Origin: Orientallactaga sibirica
Taxonomy: Eukaryota > Chordata > Mammalia > Rodentia > Dipodidae
DNA: 64,000 nt
Direction: 5' to 3'
Assembly (NCBI GenBank): GCA_036365145.1
Contig: JAEOAD010000982.1
Coordinates: 7,962,001-8,026,000, forward strand
Shown here: positions 8,900-20,948 of the stretch, piece after piece
Numbering within the stretch: the first letter of the stretch is position 1
Layout: each line of letters opens with the position of its first letter
The notes under the pieces: generated by a model
What the model was told of the DNA's origin: nothing
What the model saw: only the letters and a program-made list of their open reading frames with translations
The model's database searches: none
Made by a program: the position numbers and the translations under genes

Positions 8900-9196
8900 T
8901 GTGGTAGTTTAAATGAGATGTTCCCCCAACAGCCTCATGTGTTTTGAATACTAGGACTCCAGCTGGTGGCAATTTGGGAGGTGGAGCCTTGCTGGAAGTG
9001 GTGTATACTGGGGGTTCACCTTGAGGTTCACTAGCCAGTTTCCTGCCCAACACTAGAGATGTGATGCTCAGTTGTCTGCAAGTGCCACGCTTTCCCTGAC
9101 ATGGTAAAATTTCCCATCAGAGTTGCAAGCTGAATAAATCCTCTCCTCCCATTAGCTGTTTCTGGTTGTCTCAGCAATGAGAAGGTAACTATAAGA
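8900..9196 (+). mobile_element. MaLR-like solo LTR (ORR1-like)
   Basis: Opens TGTGGTAGTTTAAATG, contains AATAAATCC near its 3' part and ends GTAACTATAAGA. A perfect 5-base target duplication TTAGC is at 8895-8899 and 9197-9201. It is inserted in L1 ORF2. Confidence 0.85.
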
Positions 9197-9253
9197 TTAG
9201 CAATCAGTGAAATGCTATTGAAATCAGTATGGAGGTTCCTCAAAAGACTAAAA

Positions 9254-9475
9254 ATGGGGCTGGGGAGATAGCTCAGAGGTTAAGGGGCTTGCCTGCAAAT
9301 CCAAAGGACCCAGGTTTAATTCCCCAATACCCACGTAAAGTCAGCTGCACAAGGTGGCACATGTGTCTGGAGTTCATTTGCAGGAGTTCATCTGCAGTGG
9401 CTGGAGGCCCTGGTGCACCCATTCTCCCTCTCCCTAACTGTCTCTGCTTACAAATCAATACAATATTTTAAAAAG
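9254..9475 (+). repeat. B2-like SINE
   Basis: Complete copy. An 18-base stretch around GGAGTTCATTTGCA is repeated internally. Confidence 0.9.
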
Positions 9476-9990
9476 ACTAAATATACAACAACCATCTGAT
9501 CCAGCTCTATCATTTCTGAGTATATACCTGAAGAAAATTAATTCAACATACCAGAGGTATATACACATGCATATTTACATAAATGCATATTTAATGAAGC
9601 ACTATTCACAATAGTCAAGATATGGAAACAGAGGCTGGAGAGATTGTCCAGTGGTTAAAGGTGCTTGCTTGCAAAGTCTGATGGCCTGGGTTCAAGTCCC
9701 TAGTACCCAGGTAAAGTATTTTTAAAAAGATACGGAAACAGACTAAATACCTATCAACAGATGAATAGATAAAGAAAATGTGGTATATGTAGGCAATGGA
9801 ATTTTCTTTAGCCATAAATAAAAACTCAATTATGTAATTTGCAGAAAAATGGATGGAGATTAGCTATTAAGTAAAATAAACCAGACTCAAAGACAAATAT
9901 AGCATTGTTCTCTATCGTGCAGAATCTAGATTTCAAATGTGTATTTTTCATATTCACATCCATATATTCATATTCATGAATACTCATATA
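9476..9990 (+). mobile_element. L1 3'-end remnant (interrupted)
   Basis: Contains the strongly conserved L1 run CACTATTCACAATAGTCAAG, then ATCAACAGATGAATAGATAA and AAAATGTGGTATATG, then AGCCATAAATAAAAA. A short SINE piece interrupts it. Confidence 0.8.
9631..9722 (+). repeat. B2-like SINE, 3'-truncated
   Basis: Only about 90 bases of the head are present. AAGATATGGAAACAG before and AAGATACGGAAACAG after form a 15-base target duplication with one change. Confidence 0.85.
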
Positions 9991-10125
9991 TATGATACTA
10001 CAGTAGAAAGGGGTCAATGTGAGAGAATGAAGGGTCAAAGGGGAGGGAAGAGGAGGGAACACGAGTAATAGGAAGGGAGAAAGACAAATATTCATGTTTT
10101 CTCTCATATGAAGAATCTGGATTAA

Positions 10126-10395
10126 AGGGCTAGGGAGATGGCTCAGTGGATAAGAGGAATTGCTATATAAGCTTGAGGACCTAAGTTCCATCCCTAACAC
10201 CCCCAAGAAAAAGTTAGGCATGTTCATAAATGACTGTAACACCAGTGCTAAGGAGAGAAGAGACAGGAGAATCACTGGGACTCATTTATCAGGCAGTATA
10301 ACCAAAAAAATGGCATAAGCTCCAGGCTTTATTTCCAATGAGACTACATAGTGAATTTCAGGTCAGCTTAGGCTAGAGTGAGACTCTACCTCAAA
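10126..10395 (+). repeat. Old B2/B3-like SINE joined to B1-like 3' part
   Basis: GGGCTAGGGAGATGGCTCAG head with a diverged body, then GACTACATAGTGAATTTCAG ... GTGAGACTCTACCTC from a B1-like SINE. Confidence 0.65.
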
Positions 10396-10439
10396 AAAAA
10401 ATTAAAAATAATGTGGAGAATGATTGAAAACCCAATACT

Positions 10440-10660
10440 AACCTCTGGCCTGTATACACATGCATGCATGCACATCCATACGCATACAAACACTCATATA
10501 CATATACATACACACCAAATATACAGGCAAAAAAATACACAGATAGGGTGGGTGGGTGGGTAGATAGATAGATATAAACAGACAGACAAACAGGAAGGAC
10601 ATGAAAGTAGAAAGGGAGCCATAAGGGAGAAGAGTCTAAAGGAAGGGAGAAATGGGGACA
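10440..10660 (+). repeat. Low-complexity (CA)n / (GGGT)n / (GATA)n stretch
   Basis: Degenerate CATACA repeats, then GGGTGGGTGGGTGGGT and TAGATAGATAGATA, then A/G-rich sequence. No gene seen. Confidence 0.85.
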
Positions 10661-10779
10661 AGAAAGTAATAAGGGTAAATATGAGGAAAATACAATGATT
10701 ACATGTATGAAAATGTCATAATGAAACCCTTCATTTTGTATATTAACTAAAAAGATGTCTTTAATTAGGATTTTCTATA

Positions 10780-11677
10780 AATGAACAGTTTTGCCGGTGA
10801 GTCCCAGAATTGGGTTATCCCCCACAGTAAACTGTTGGCCAGGGAGATTCATGGGGTCCCCAAAACAATGTAGGCCATTGCCAAAACACTTGCTTATCTG
10901 CCAGAGCTAAAAGGTAAGACCCCACTGCTGAAGACATCACAGGCTGTGGTTACAGGACAGTGTGATACCACGTTGGAACTGAGAGAGAAACCAGCTCCCT
11001 CCTGGCTAGCCCTGGTAGCACTGGAAAACATTATGGGAACTGCTGAGGGACAATGGTCACCTACAGCATGAATAAGCAGGGGACCCTGCAAACTATGAAA
11101 TCAACCAGCTGGACAAGAAGTACACACATGTGCAGTAGTGGCATGCAGCCTCTGCAGGTAACCAACTGTTCTCTGATTGAACATGAGGCACACTCAGTGG
11201 GAAAGAACTCCTATCTGGTACTGGAAACCTAGTGAGAATCTCATGGTCACGAAAATCAGACTTCAGAAAGAAGCTTCCATTGCTCTAGATAAGATGAGTG
11301 GGCTTACACACCAAAAAGTCTCTCAATATGCATATCCCCTTTAAGCCAAGCTGCTCTCACTCTAGGTTGGAAAATCTGTTTTATGTTACAGATGGCAGAG
11401 AAAATGGAGGAAATCCAAGATCCCATCAACATGAGCCAACTGACTACTGTATGTGCCACCTCTTCCACATATGCTGGGGCCTGGGACAAATTGCAGAGGA
11501 AGCAGCAACGTGAATATTGCTCTCACTGCTAGCCAGACAACCAGCAACAGGGCAATGGTGACAGACACTGTGGTCAATGAAAACTCAAAGCAGAAATCCA
11601 GAGGCTACAGAGAAGCAACACTAAATCAGATGGCTAATGGGCCTGCAATGGTTCAGGAAACATTGTGGAAGAGGAAG
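10780..11677 (+). mobile_element. L1-associated 3' repeat, 5' part
   Basis: Continuous moderately GC-rich sequence without SINE. Its final block CATTGTGGAAGAGG joins across the LTR to GGGTTGAGAAGATTGTAAGA, matching the block order of the copies at 4690-5030 and 38700-39110. The upstream ~850 bases are assigned by continuity only. Confidence 0.4.
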
Positions 11678-12025
11678 TGTGGTGGTTTAATTCAGGTGTC
11701 CCCCATAAACTTAGATGTTCTGAATGCTAGATTCCCAACTGATGGAAATTTGGAAATTAATGCCTCCTGGAGGCAGTGTATTGTTGGGGGCAGGCTTATA
11801 GGTGTTGTAGCCAGTTTCTCCATGCCAGTGTTTGGCACACTCTCCTGCTGCTATTGTCTACCTTATGTTGGCCAAGGGGTGATGTCCACCCTCTGCTCAT
11901 GTCATCATTTTCCCCTGCCATCATGGAGCTTCCCCTCGAGCCTGTAAGCCAAAATAAACCCTTTTTCCCCACAAGCTGCTCTTGGTCTGGTATTTTCTGC
12001 CAGCAATGAGAACCTGACTGCAACA
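11678..12025 (+). mobile_element. MaLR-like solo LTR
   Basis: TGTGGTGGTTTAATTC to CTGACTGCAACA, with AAAATAAACCC at about 11951. Same family as the minus-strand LTRs at 1650, 3067, 43860 and 45342. The flanks GGAAG and GGGGT are only a weak match. Confidence 0.88.
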
Positions 12026-12230
12026 GGGGTTGAGAAGATTGTAAGAGCCACAGCGTGGATAGTAATACCCTAAGGCACGGTCCTTCCCACCACCCCACAG
12101 ACACTGACTGAGGCCTTGATGACCCCACAGTGAATACCGTAACTCCACTGAGGAAAGCCTCCAAGGAAACAAGAGCAGGCTCAAGAGGATAAAAGAGTAT
12201 AACCTGTTGTAATATATAAATTTTAAAAAC
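12026..12230 (+). mobile_element. L1-associated 3' repeat, 3' part
   Basis: GAGAAGATTGTAAGAGCCAC and following sequence continue the block interrupted by the LTR, to an A/T-rich end near 12230. Confidence 0.45.
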
Positions 12231-12349
12231 TGAACAATTTCGCGTTTTTCTATTATACAAGCAACAATGAAATGTTACTTTAAGTACCAAAAGGAGTCCA
12301 ACTGCTAGGTTAATCAACGTTGCTATGCGTTAATAAATCATCAGGACAA

Positions 12350-12915
12350 CAGCAATTATTGGATTATTGGATTATTGACAGTTTTGTTGTCAACTTGATC
12401 AGACTAGGAATCCAGTAAGAGAAACTCTTTTTGTTCAGGTCTCTGAGGACAGTTCTGGGAAGGACTGATGGAGACAGGAAGACCTTCTCCCAGAATAGAT
12501 GGCCCTTCTAGTGATGAACTAAATATAAAGAAACTTCAAGAAAGCACAGGGCCTTTTGCCTGACTACCCTTGATACTCATTGGCATGTGCCTTTTGCTTG
12601 GCTGCCCGCGCTACTTGCTGGTGCATACTATCCTGTTGCTGCTAACTTTCTCAGACATGGAACCCAGCTTCACTGGCCTTCCAACATAGACCAAAGGCCA
12701 GTAGCTCTCCAGGAATAATCCAGGCCTTCAGTACTAGACTGAGGCTGCTGAAGCATCCAGCCTCGTGAACTGAGTATCTATTGGGTTTTCCTACTCTCCA
12801 GCCCACAGACAGCTATTCTTGGGCTACTCAGTCCATATACTGTAAGCTAATATAATAAATGCCCTTCATAATACATATTCATTCCATCGATTATGTCCTA
12901 TAGAAAAACCTTGAC
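12350..12915 (+). mobile_element. Interspersed repeat ending ...CCTTGACTAATGC
   Basis: GTTGTCAACTTGATCAGACT near the start, TATAATAAATGCCC and AACCTTGACTAATGC at the end. This layout resembles mammalian DNA-transposon-derived (hAT-like) repeats ending in CTGACTAATAC. The repeat at 63394-64000 looks like the reverse orientation of a related family. Family name not assigned. Confidence 0.45.
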
Positions 12916-12929
12916 TAATGCAAACACTT

Positions 12930-13330
12930 ATAATGTTATAGGCACTTATTAACTGTACAAGTGTTAATCTTATTTAATTCACTTACTATCTTATACTATT
13001 TTTTCAGACAGGTTCTCAAGTATGCCAGGTTGGCTTCAAACTCACTACATAGCTGAAGATGACCTTGAACTTCTGATTTTCCTGCCCCCACTTCTCAAGT
13101 GCGGAGATTACCAGATATATACTATGCTCATCCCTACTTATACACTAGGAACAAAAGCCTAAAGTCAAATAGCAAAAGAAGGGCAGAGCTAGAATTTGAA
13201 CCCTGCTCATCATTATTCCTCTATGTTGTATGGAGCAGCACCTGTGTTTTGCTAAGTATGGCTTTCAGCCCCTTTACAGATGCTCTCTGGCTTTCCTGCA
13301 GTTAAACCAGTATGTGCTTTTCCAGTTTGA
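12930..13330 (-). repeat. MIR-like relic with reversed B1-like insertion
   Basis: GGGCAGAGCTAGAATTTGAA near 13180-13199 is a recognisable MIR core. A diverged reverse B1-like SINE (ACAGGTTCTCAAGTATGCCA to about 13125) lies inside. Confidence 0.5.
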
Positions 13331-13674
13331 AAAAATAATAACAAAAATGGACAATGTCCTGTTAACAGTTCTAAACCCACTCAATTACAGATTTCTTCTC
13401 CTAACAGTCAAGTTCACTGATCTCTCAATGGGCACTTCATCATATGAAAAGATCCAACAGGAACTGTGAAAGATCAGTTTCCTCCTGGAAAAGTCATAGC
13501 AATATGAAAACATCCTTGCCTGAGATGGCTTGTGCTCTTCCACTCCATTCAAAAGAGGTTGATTCAGGTAAGCCACCATATTTTTGCCTCTTTCTCTATG
13601 CTATCTAGCCTGCCTCAACACAGCAATGCAAGAACTCAAAAAGCCAAAAACATATTGAGTAAAAAGAACCAAGC

Positions 13675-13915
13675 TATAGGACTGGGAAGATGGCTTGGGG
13701 GATTAGCCACTTGCCACACAAGCATGAGTACCTGACCTAGGATTCTAAGACTCTATGAAAAGAAGTTAGAGGCTCTATTAGGTTTCTATAATCCCAGCAT
13801 ACCTAAGAAAGATGGGAGGTGAGAACAGGAGAATTTCCTGGAAGCTCATAGACCAGCTACCCTGGCAAAGAAAGCAGTGAACAATTGTCCTCAGACACAC
13901 ACACGGGGGGGGGAA
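13675..13915 (+). repeat. Old B2/B3-like SINE
   Basis: GGACTGGGAAGATGGCTTGG head, diverged body, ending in a short (CA)n and a G9 run. Confidence 0.6.
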
Positions 13916-14172
13916 TATTAAGCTGAAGACACCACACTACTTCATTTCAAAGTTATAGTAACCAAAACTGTATGGTGCTGATATGAAAACAGATATATAG
14001 ACTAACAGAACAGAATAGAGAGGCTAAAAATAAGCACATGCTTATAAAGTTAAAGTACACAGTGGAGAAATGATAGCCTATTCAATTAACTGGTGTTGGG
14101 GAAAATGAATGTACACGTGCAAAAGAATGAAATCACAACTTTATCTTATACTATGCATAAAAAATCAACTCA
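13916..14172 (+). mobile_element. L1 ORF2 C-terminal remnant
   Basis: A reading similar to GAD-MKTDI*T-NRTE-RG (GGTGCTGATATGAAAACAGA) matches the conserved L1 WYWHKN...DQWNRI region in degenerate form, and continues at 14340-14460. No intact frame. Confidence 0.5.
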
Positions 14173-14173
14173 A

Positions 14174-14332
14174 GCTGGGCGTGGTGGCACACGCCTTTAA
14201 TCCCAGCACTCGGGAGGTAGGGGTAGGAGGATCGCCGAGAGTTCGAGGCCACCCTGAGAATACATAGTAAATTCCAGGTCAGCCTGGACCAGAGTGAGAC
14301 CCTACCTCGCAAAAACCAAAAAAAAAAATTAA
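14174..14332 (+). repeat. B1-like SINE, young-looking
   Basis: GCTGGGCGTGGTGGCACACG to GAGACCCTACCTCGC, with CTGGACCAGAGTGAGACC. ATCAACTCAA on the left is repeated on the right (AAATCAACTCAAACTG), a target duplication. Confidence 0.93.
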
Positions 14333-14514
14333 AAAAATCAACTCAAACTGCATTAAAGTCTTAAATGGAAGATCTGAATACATAAAACTCCTAGAATAAA
14401 ATATGAAGAAAAACCTTTTAGAACAAAAATATTTTCAAAGATTTTAATCTTGGCAGAGATTTTTCAGATATGATATTAGAAGCATAGGCACCACAATATG
14501 CAAATTAGATGCTG

Positions 14515-14655
14515 AGCTGAGTGTGGTGGTGCATGCTAGTAATCCCAGTGCTTGTGAGGTGAAGGCAAGAGGATCAGGATTCAAGGTCATCCTTGGATAT
14601 AGAGGGAACTCCAGGTGAGCCTGAGCTATATGAGACCTGTCTCAAAAAAAAGGGA
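14515..14655 (+). repeat. Old B1-like SINE
   Basis: GCTGAGTGTGGTGGTGCATG to TGAGACCTGTCTC plus A8. Confidence 0.75.
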
Positions 14656-14727
14656 TTCTATGAAACAAAAAGAAAAAATTTAAATGATTATTCACCTATA
14701 TTGAAGCATAGAACATAAATGGTCAAC

Positions 14728-14937
14728 AAGGGCTGGAGGGATGGCTTACCGATTAAGGCATTTGCCTGCAAAGCCAAATGACCCAGGTTCGATTCCCCAG
14801 GACCCACGTTAGCCAGATGCACAAGGGGGGTGCACCCAGCTGGAGTTCGTTTGCAGTGGCTAGAGGCCCTGGCATGCCCATTCTCTCTCTCTCCCCCTCT
14901 GTCAAATAAATAAACATAAATATTTAAAAATAAATAA
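14728..14937 (+). repeat. B2-like SINE
   Basis: Complete copy. AAATGGTCAACAA on the left and AAATGGTAAACAAA on the right form a target duplication. Confidence 0.93.
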
Positions 14938-14944
14938 ATGGTAA

Positions 14945-16055
14945 ACAAAATAAACATGATTGGGCGAGGCAAATAAGGTAAATAAATAGGTAAATAAGAA
15001 ATAGCAACAAAATTATGAATGAAAATCTGTCTCCCTTAGTGTCTTGTGCTTGGCACATAATATTACATGAATGAATAAATGAAAGCAATATGGCATGATA
15101 TAATCTCTAACAGGACAAGTAAGTAGAGGGTACTATGAGGAAACAGACAAAGGGCCTTGTTCCAAAAAGGGAGATTTTAAAAAGGCTTTCTAAAATATGA
15201 AATGCATAACCCTAATCACTGAGCAGAGGATAGGCTGTTCTCATGAATGTACGTATTCTCCAGTACTTAACAAGGATGAACTGCATTCCTAATGATAAGG
15301 GTGTATTTAGAGCAGACAAAGGCCCTGCTCACTGAAAAACAGATGCTTTCTCTCCTCTGCAGTCTGAACTGACTCTCCCTTTACTGCCTCCCTTTCCTTA
15401 CTTCCCATTGGCTTATCTTCCAAATAAACTTGGCACTCTAAATACTTGTCTCAGGTTCCACTACTGAAAGAACCCCAACCGGGGTACTGTCCATGGTACT
15501 GAAAACCTGGACAGACTGAAGGGAGTGGAAGGTGCTGTCTACCTAACAAGGGGGAACCAGGGTATTAGAGGCAAAGCTCTCCTCTATTTCACACACGTCC
15601 TGGAATTGGCTACAACTCTAATTTCTGCCAAGGCAAAGTACTTCTAACAGGAAGCTGATATTACTGATCATGACATACCCTGAGGAGTAAGCTAGAATCT
15701 AGGCACAGCAGTGGGATTGAGGAGTAGATGGAGCACCAGTGACATGCACAAATGTGCTTGGGGAATTTTTAAGGGGTCTGTCCACTCATGGACCCTAATC
15801 CCTCAGTGCCCAATGGCATCAAAGTGGGTAGAACTCAGCCACAACCAGCTTCCCAGCTCTAACAACTCTGAACTACCCTTCTGGGGCCAGGGTGGATAGT
15901 TAGCAATTGCACCAAATCAGCACTTTCTAACTTCTAGTAGTCTCCAAAGTTAGGGTACTTGCCCCACTAAGTAGATGTACCAAGATATTAAAGACTAGAA
16001 AATAAAACAGAACTTGTATGTTTATTTATTTTCTTTTATTTAAAAAAAAAACACT
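14945..16055. other. Non-repetitive stretch, no gene recognised
   Basis: About 1.1 kb. Around 15260-15480 is a segment with AATAAACTTGG that may be an old LTR piece, but the borders cannot be placed. No convincing exon, RNA gene or repeat elsewhere. Confidence 0.5.
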
Positions 16056-16056
16056 T

Positions 16057-16268
16057 TTGGGCCTGGAGAGATGGCTTAGCAGTTAAGCGCTTGCCTGTGA
16101 AGCCTAAGGATCCCAGTTTGAGGCTCGATTCCCCAGGACCCACACAAGCCAGATGCAAAAGGTGACGCATGCATCTGGAGTTGGTTTGCACTGGCTGGAG
16201 GCCCTGCATTCTCTATCTGCCTCTTTCTCTCTCTGTCCATCTCTCTCAAATAAATAAATAAAATAACT
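16057..16268 (+). repeat. B2-like SINE, second subfamily
   Basis: Carries GCCTGTGAAGCCTAAGGATC and the extra GAGGCTCGATTCCC before the common body. Confidence 0.92.
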
Positions 16269-16269
16269 T

Positions 16270-16788
16270 TTTTTTGACAGCTTCCATAAGTATAGACAAT
16301 AAACCATGATAATTCCCACCCCATCCTCATTTATCTTTTTATTCTAACTTTTCTACTTCCATGTATATTTGATAATGTACACATATATTTGTTTATTTAC
16401 AGCCAACACTATTAAATCCATGTATCTATATCAAGGGTCCATCCTCAAAAGACTTTCACTTGTAAGGCGTTCATGATAACACACACACACCCTTTGATTT
16501 TAAAGGGCCTCCCTTTTGACAAGACTAAAGGAACATTAGGTAATTTTATTTCAATAAAGAAAGATCAAGCATATCTTCAAGGATGAGTTCTAAGTTTTGA
16601 AAAATCACATTAAGAGGGAAAAAAGGCCTTCTACTTGACAAGTAGAAGGAAGTCATTTAAAGAAATTCATCAAGGTCAGAGCCCACCAGAGGTTATTAGG
16701 ATCACCTACTTAGTTAGCAGCCCATATGACAAGCTGAAAGTTTTTGTATTCTGAGGTGTCAAAGTTCAGGTTTAAAAAGGCACTTTCT
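16270..16788. other. Non-repetitive stretch
   Basis: A/T-rich sequence without recognisable repeat, frame or RNA gene. Confidence 0.5.
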
Positions 16789-17058
16789 GGGCTAGAGAGA
16801 TGGCTTAGCGGTTAAGGCGCCTGCCTCCTAACCCTAAGAACGCTGGTTCCAATCTCTAGCGGTTCCAATCTCCAGGTCCCACGTTTAGCCAGATGCAAAG
16901 TGACACAAGGATGCAACGCCGCACTTGACCACAAAGGGGTGCACACATCTGGATTTCGTTCTCAGCAGCTGAGACACTGCTGGAGCACCCATCTCTTCCT
17001 CTCCCTCTCTCTCTCTCTCTCTGTCTCTCTCCAAAAAAATAAAAAATTAAAAAAAAAT
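16789..17058 (+). repeat. B2-like SINE, third subfamily
   Basis: Complete copy with the ACGTTTAGCCAGATGCAAAG block. GCGGTTCCAATCTC is duplicated internally. AAAGGCACTTTC flanks it on both sides. Confidence 0.92.
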
Positions 17059-17555
17059 TTGAAAGGCACTTTCCTTATTTGCACACTTTTGATTAAATAA
17101 GCTGCCACTTTGGAAGGTGACAAGGCAAAGAATTAGGGAAAGCCTTTGGCCAAAAGTCAGCAAGGAAATAACTAAGGCCTTTGACCAAACAAACCACAAG
17201 GTACTGAATCCTGCCAACCAGCACATGAACTTGGAAGTGAACCATTCCCCAGTCAAACCTTCAGATGCCTGAATCCCAGATCAACTTCCTGGTTGCAGTA
17301 GCTCACAATGGATCCTGAAATAGAGGGCCTAGGGAAGCCATACCTGGATTCCTACCCCACAGAAACAATGAGATCACAAGTGTGCATTGTATAATTTCTG
17401 TTACATAGCCATAAATAATATGGGGGCTCTGGAAAGTAAGTAGTAGAAGGTAGATTAAGGCACTAGAGCAGTTTGAATTACTACTGAACTGGCAATAAGT
17501 TTGCCTTGTTTCCCCTTGCATTCCTTCAGTGTGGATTCAAGGAGTCAGAAATTAA
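17059..17555. other. Non-repetitive stretch
   Basis: No recognised gene, RNA or repeat. Confidence 0.5.
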
Positions 17556-17835
17556 AATTAGCATCACAATGAAATAATACTATTCACCTATTAGCATGGC
17601 TTAACAATATCTAGAGCTGGTTATCATGGCGAGTCACTAGAACATTAGTATCTTGTTGGCAAGAATGCAAAGTGTTTCAGCCACTCTGAAAAAAGTTTGG
17701 TAGTTTCTTATAAAGTTGAAAATATATTTACCATATATGGGTCTTACTCTTGGGTAGTTACTCCAGAAATATAAAATTCTCTATCTACATAAAAACCTGT
17801 ATAAGGATTCATATAGTTAATGCAGAAAACAAGCA
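17556..17835 (+). mobile_element. Old L1 3'-end remnant
   Basis: TTGGCAAGAATGCAAAGTGT, CTCTTGGGTAGTTACTCCAG and AAGGATTCATATAG in order resemble the 3' region of old mammalian L1 elements. Confidence 0.5.
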
Positions 17836-17844
17836 AAGTAGCCA

Positions 17845-18370
17845 CAAGCATGGCAGCACATGTCTGTAATTCCAGTACTTGGGAGGTGGAGGAAAGAGGA
17901 TAAGAAATATAAGGCCAACCTCAGCTACATAGTGAATCTGAAGCCAGCCTGGGCTACATGAGACCTTGCATCAAAAAACAATGGCCTAGAGCCGGGCGTG
18001 GTGGCGCACGCCTTTAATCCCAGCACTCGGGAGGCAGAGGTAGGAGGATCACCGAGAGTTCAAGGCCACCCTGAGACTACATAGTTAATTCCAGGTCAGC
18101 CTGGACTAGAATGAGACCCTACCTTGAAAAAACAAAAAAAAAAAAAAAAACAATGGCCTAGAGAGATGGCTTAGAGGTTAAAGTGCTTGATTGCAAAGCC
18201 AAAGGACCCAGGTTCGATTCCCCAGTACCCACATAAGCCAGATGCACAAAGTGGCGCCTGCATCATGAGTTCATTTGCATCAGGGCTGGAGTCCCTGGCA
18301 CACTTTCTTTTCTTCTCTTTTCTTTCTCCCTCTCCTTTCAAAGAAATAAATAAATGCATTTTTTTAAAAA
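17845..18370 (+). repeat. Three SINEs: old B1-like, young B1-like, B2-like
   Basis: Old B1-like at about 17845-17978. Young-looking B1-like at 17990-18150 (GCCGGGCGTGGTGGCGCACG, TAGTTAATTCCAGG), flanked by ACAATGGCCTAGAG on both sides. B2-like at 18157-18370. Confidence 0.9.
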
Positions 18371-19315
18371 AATCAATTAAAAGCAGAAGGTACAGGTCAA
18401 CCATTCTTTACTTTAGATACTTGCTGAATATATTCCAACTATAAGACAGATGGATAAATTTATGATGCACTCCCATACATGTTCACAGTGGGCCAAGGGA
18501 CAAAGGCATGTACACAAATAATTCGTTGACATGAGATGTAGGCATAGAGATATGCCTGCAAACTATCGGAGTCCAGAAAGAAATTAGTCAGAAAGTGTTT
18601 CATTGGGCATAAAAAAGGAAAAGCATCCCAGGGGCCATGAGAACATTTCATACCTGAGTAATGCATCCTGAGATTAGGGAATAAAAGTGTAAAGAGCAGA
18701 GGGTGGAGACATCAACCTGGGGAGTTAAGTTAGCAACAACTGTGAGCATTCTTGTAAAACACACCAAAGAATTTGGACTTTAACCTACCAAACAGGAAAG
18801 GTAATTTCATAATGTTTAATGGGGTTGGAGCAGATAACAGCCTGGGCAAAAACTACATACACTGCAGAGAGCTTTTATCTAAATGAGACAGCTGCTACTT
18901 ACCAATAAGCTCCATTTCAGACTATCCAGAGACCCTGGCCCACTGCTGCCTGATGCAATTTTTCAAGAGAAGCTAAAGCATAATTTGATGTATGACCTTC
19001 CCATCTTTAAATGTCCATGTGAATATATTTCAGCAAAATTAAGAGGCCATGAATTACAGAGTACATTGCTATTTTTTTTCTACTAGTAAGAAATGAAACC
19101 ACCACCAATCAAGTTGTAACAGTCCATCAATTTTAAAACACATTCCCAAATCAGAGATGCTAAAATGTGGGGGTGAGGGAGTGTATCTTAGAATCAATGA
19201 ATTTCATTTTCTCAAAACACTACAGACTGCATGGTTCAGTTTAAGGCTGCCAGATTGAAAACTCTGTTTAAATCAAGGGAGTCTGAGGGAAGGCGTGAAT
19301 AAGAAGGCTATAGAG
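18371..19315. other. Non-repetitive stretch
   Basis: No exon with splice sites or homology was recognised. Short open frames here have no supporting feature. Confidence 0.5.
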
Positions 19316-19690
19316 AAAGCTGGGCATGGTGACACATGCTTGGGAGGCAAAGGTAGGAGGATCACCGTGAGTTAAAGGCCACCCTGAGACTACATAGTGA
19401 GTTCCAGGTCAGTCTGGGCTAGAGTGAAATCCTACCTCAAAAAAACAAAAACAAACAAAAAAGGCTATAGGGGCAAAGGCAAGAGGACAGGGGAACTGAG
19501 AAATTAAAAAGAAATAAACAGGCAAGCCGGGCATGGTGGCACACGCCTTTAATCCCATCACTCGGGAGGCAGAGGTAGAAGGATCGCTGTGAGTTTAAGG
19601 CCACCCTGAGACTACATAGTGAATTCCAGGTCAGCTTGGGGCTAGAGTGAAACCCTACCTCAAAAAAACAAAACAAAACAAAACAAAATA
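19316..19690 (+). repeat. Two B1-like SINEs
   Basis: 19316-19455 lacks the CCTTTAATCCCAGCACTC block. 19527-19690 is complete with an (AAAAC)n tail. Confidence 0.9.
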
Positions 19691-20090
19691 AAAAAAGACT
19701 GACAAATAATTTGCAAAAAGGCTATAATGAGAGGGTATCTAAAACCAAGGGAGATTCTTATCACCATATGATATAAACCTACCTTTACCTATAATTCTGC
19801 ATAGAAGTAAATTAAAATTGTGCACATACAATCTAGACTTTCAGAATCTCTGGGTGTTTTGCATGAACTACAATAGGCTTATCAAAATGGTTTCTGTTTT
19901 GGAGAGCTATGATATTTTTAAATATTGTCACAATCTGTTCCTTTTATCATGTAAGTGCTTACATTCTGCATGTATCTCAGTTTGGCATCTACAGTATGAG
20001 TCAATGGCAGAGTGAGGGTATTTCCTTATTTCTATTTTCCTTCTGTTGACTCTATAACCTGCCATTCCAGGCAAAAGTAAAACAAACTAT
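19691..20090. other. Non-repetitive stretch
   Basis: Nothing recognised. Confidence 0.5.
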
Positions 20091-20350
20091 CAAACCCCTT
20101 TCAAGTGCAAGCACTGGGCCAAACTGAGGTAGGCACAGAGGACAAAATTGCATTGCAAGACCATATTAAGACTCTTGGCCCAGAGCCCTATAACAGGTGA
20201 GCCTAGGATACATTAAGACACTCTGGACCTTCAGACTCAGGAAGGCCCTCTGAGATCTCCAATTGGGAAGAGAGAAAAAGTAGGCCTAGCGAAGTTAGGT
20301 AGCCTCCTCGAAGTCATAGTCTTGTGACTCAGTAGCCATTCCATCAAGGT
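20091..20350 (-). repeat. MIR-like relic
   Basis: AAGCACTGGGCCAAACTGAG and GAAGTTAGGTAGCCTCCTCG resemble a degraded MIR core. Weak. Confidence 0.35.
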
Positions 20351-20730
20351 GACCTGACTCTACCTGTACATACACATTAGAACATACACCTAAAACATCA
20401 AGTTCATAAGAGTTGGACCAAACAACTAACCAAACATGGTCCTATGCCTATGCAGAGCCTACTTACTGCATCTGTTCATTAAGTGCTCTTATCCTTTCCT
20501 CTAGGTTTTATGTTCCACATAAGCGCAAGGAAGATTCCTAGAGCTTCATTTTGCTGGGTGTTGAATCTTTTACCCTAACCTGCAGGCTCAGGACACAATC
20601 CATCCTCACGTTTATTGGACTTACTCAGAGTTTCTTCTAGCCTCATCTGGCATCTTTCAGAGCAAAACTCTAGAATGATTTCATAATAGGTTGTCTTGGC
20701 AACTGCACAATGTAGGATCTAGCTATGCTA
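20351..20730. other. Non-repetitive stretch
   Basis: Nothing recognised. Confidence 0.5.
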
Positions 20731-20948
20731 GTGCCTGTCAAAGAAACACTGGAATAATTCAAATGAGAGAACTTTAATACATGAATATACCATAATTATA
20801 CCATAATTTGATCATATTCCTATTACCCTCTTTTGTCCCCCTCCCCGACCCCTATTCCACTAAGGACTCTCTTTTCAAGTAGTCCTACCTTTGTTTTGAT
20901 GTCTCACTCCTTTTGTCTTTCTCTGTCCTCCATGTCAAAATGTTAATG

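Noticed and set aside
11796..12317. 173-residue minus frame
   Set aside because: It is antisense to a MaLR-like LTR and the L1-associated repeat.
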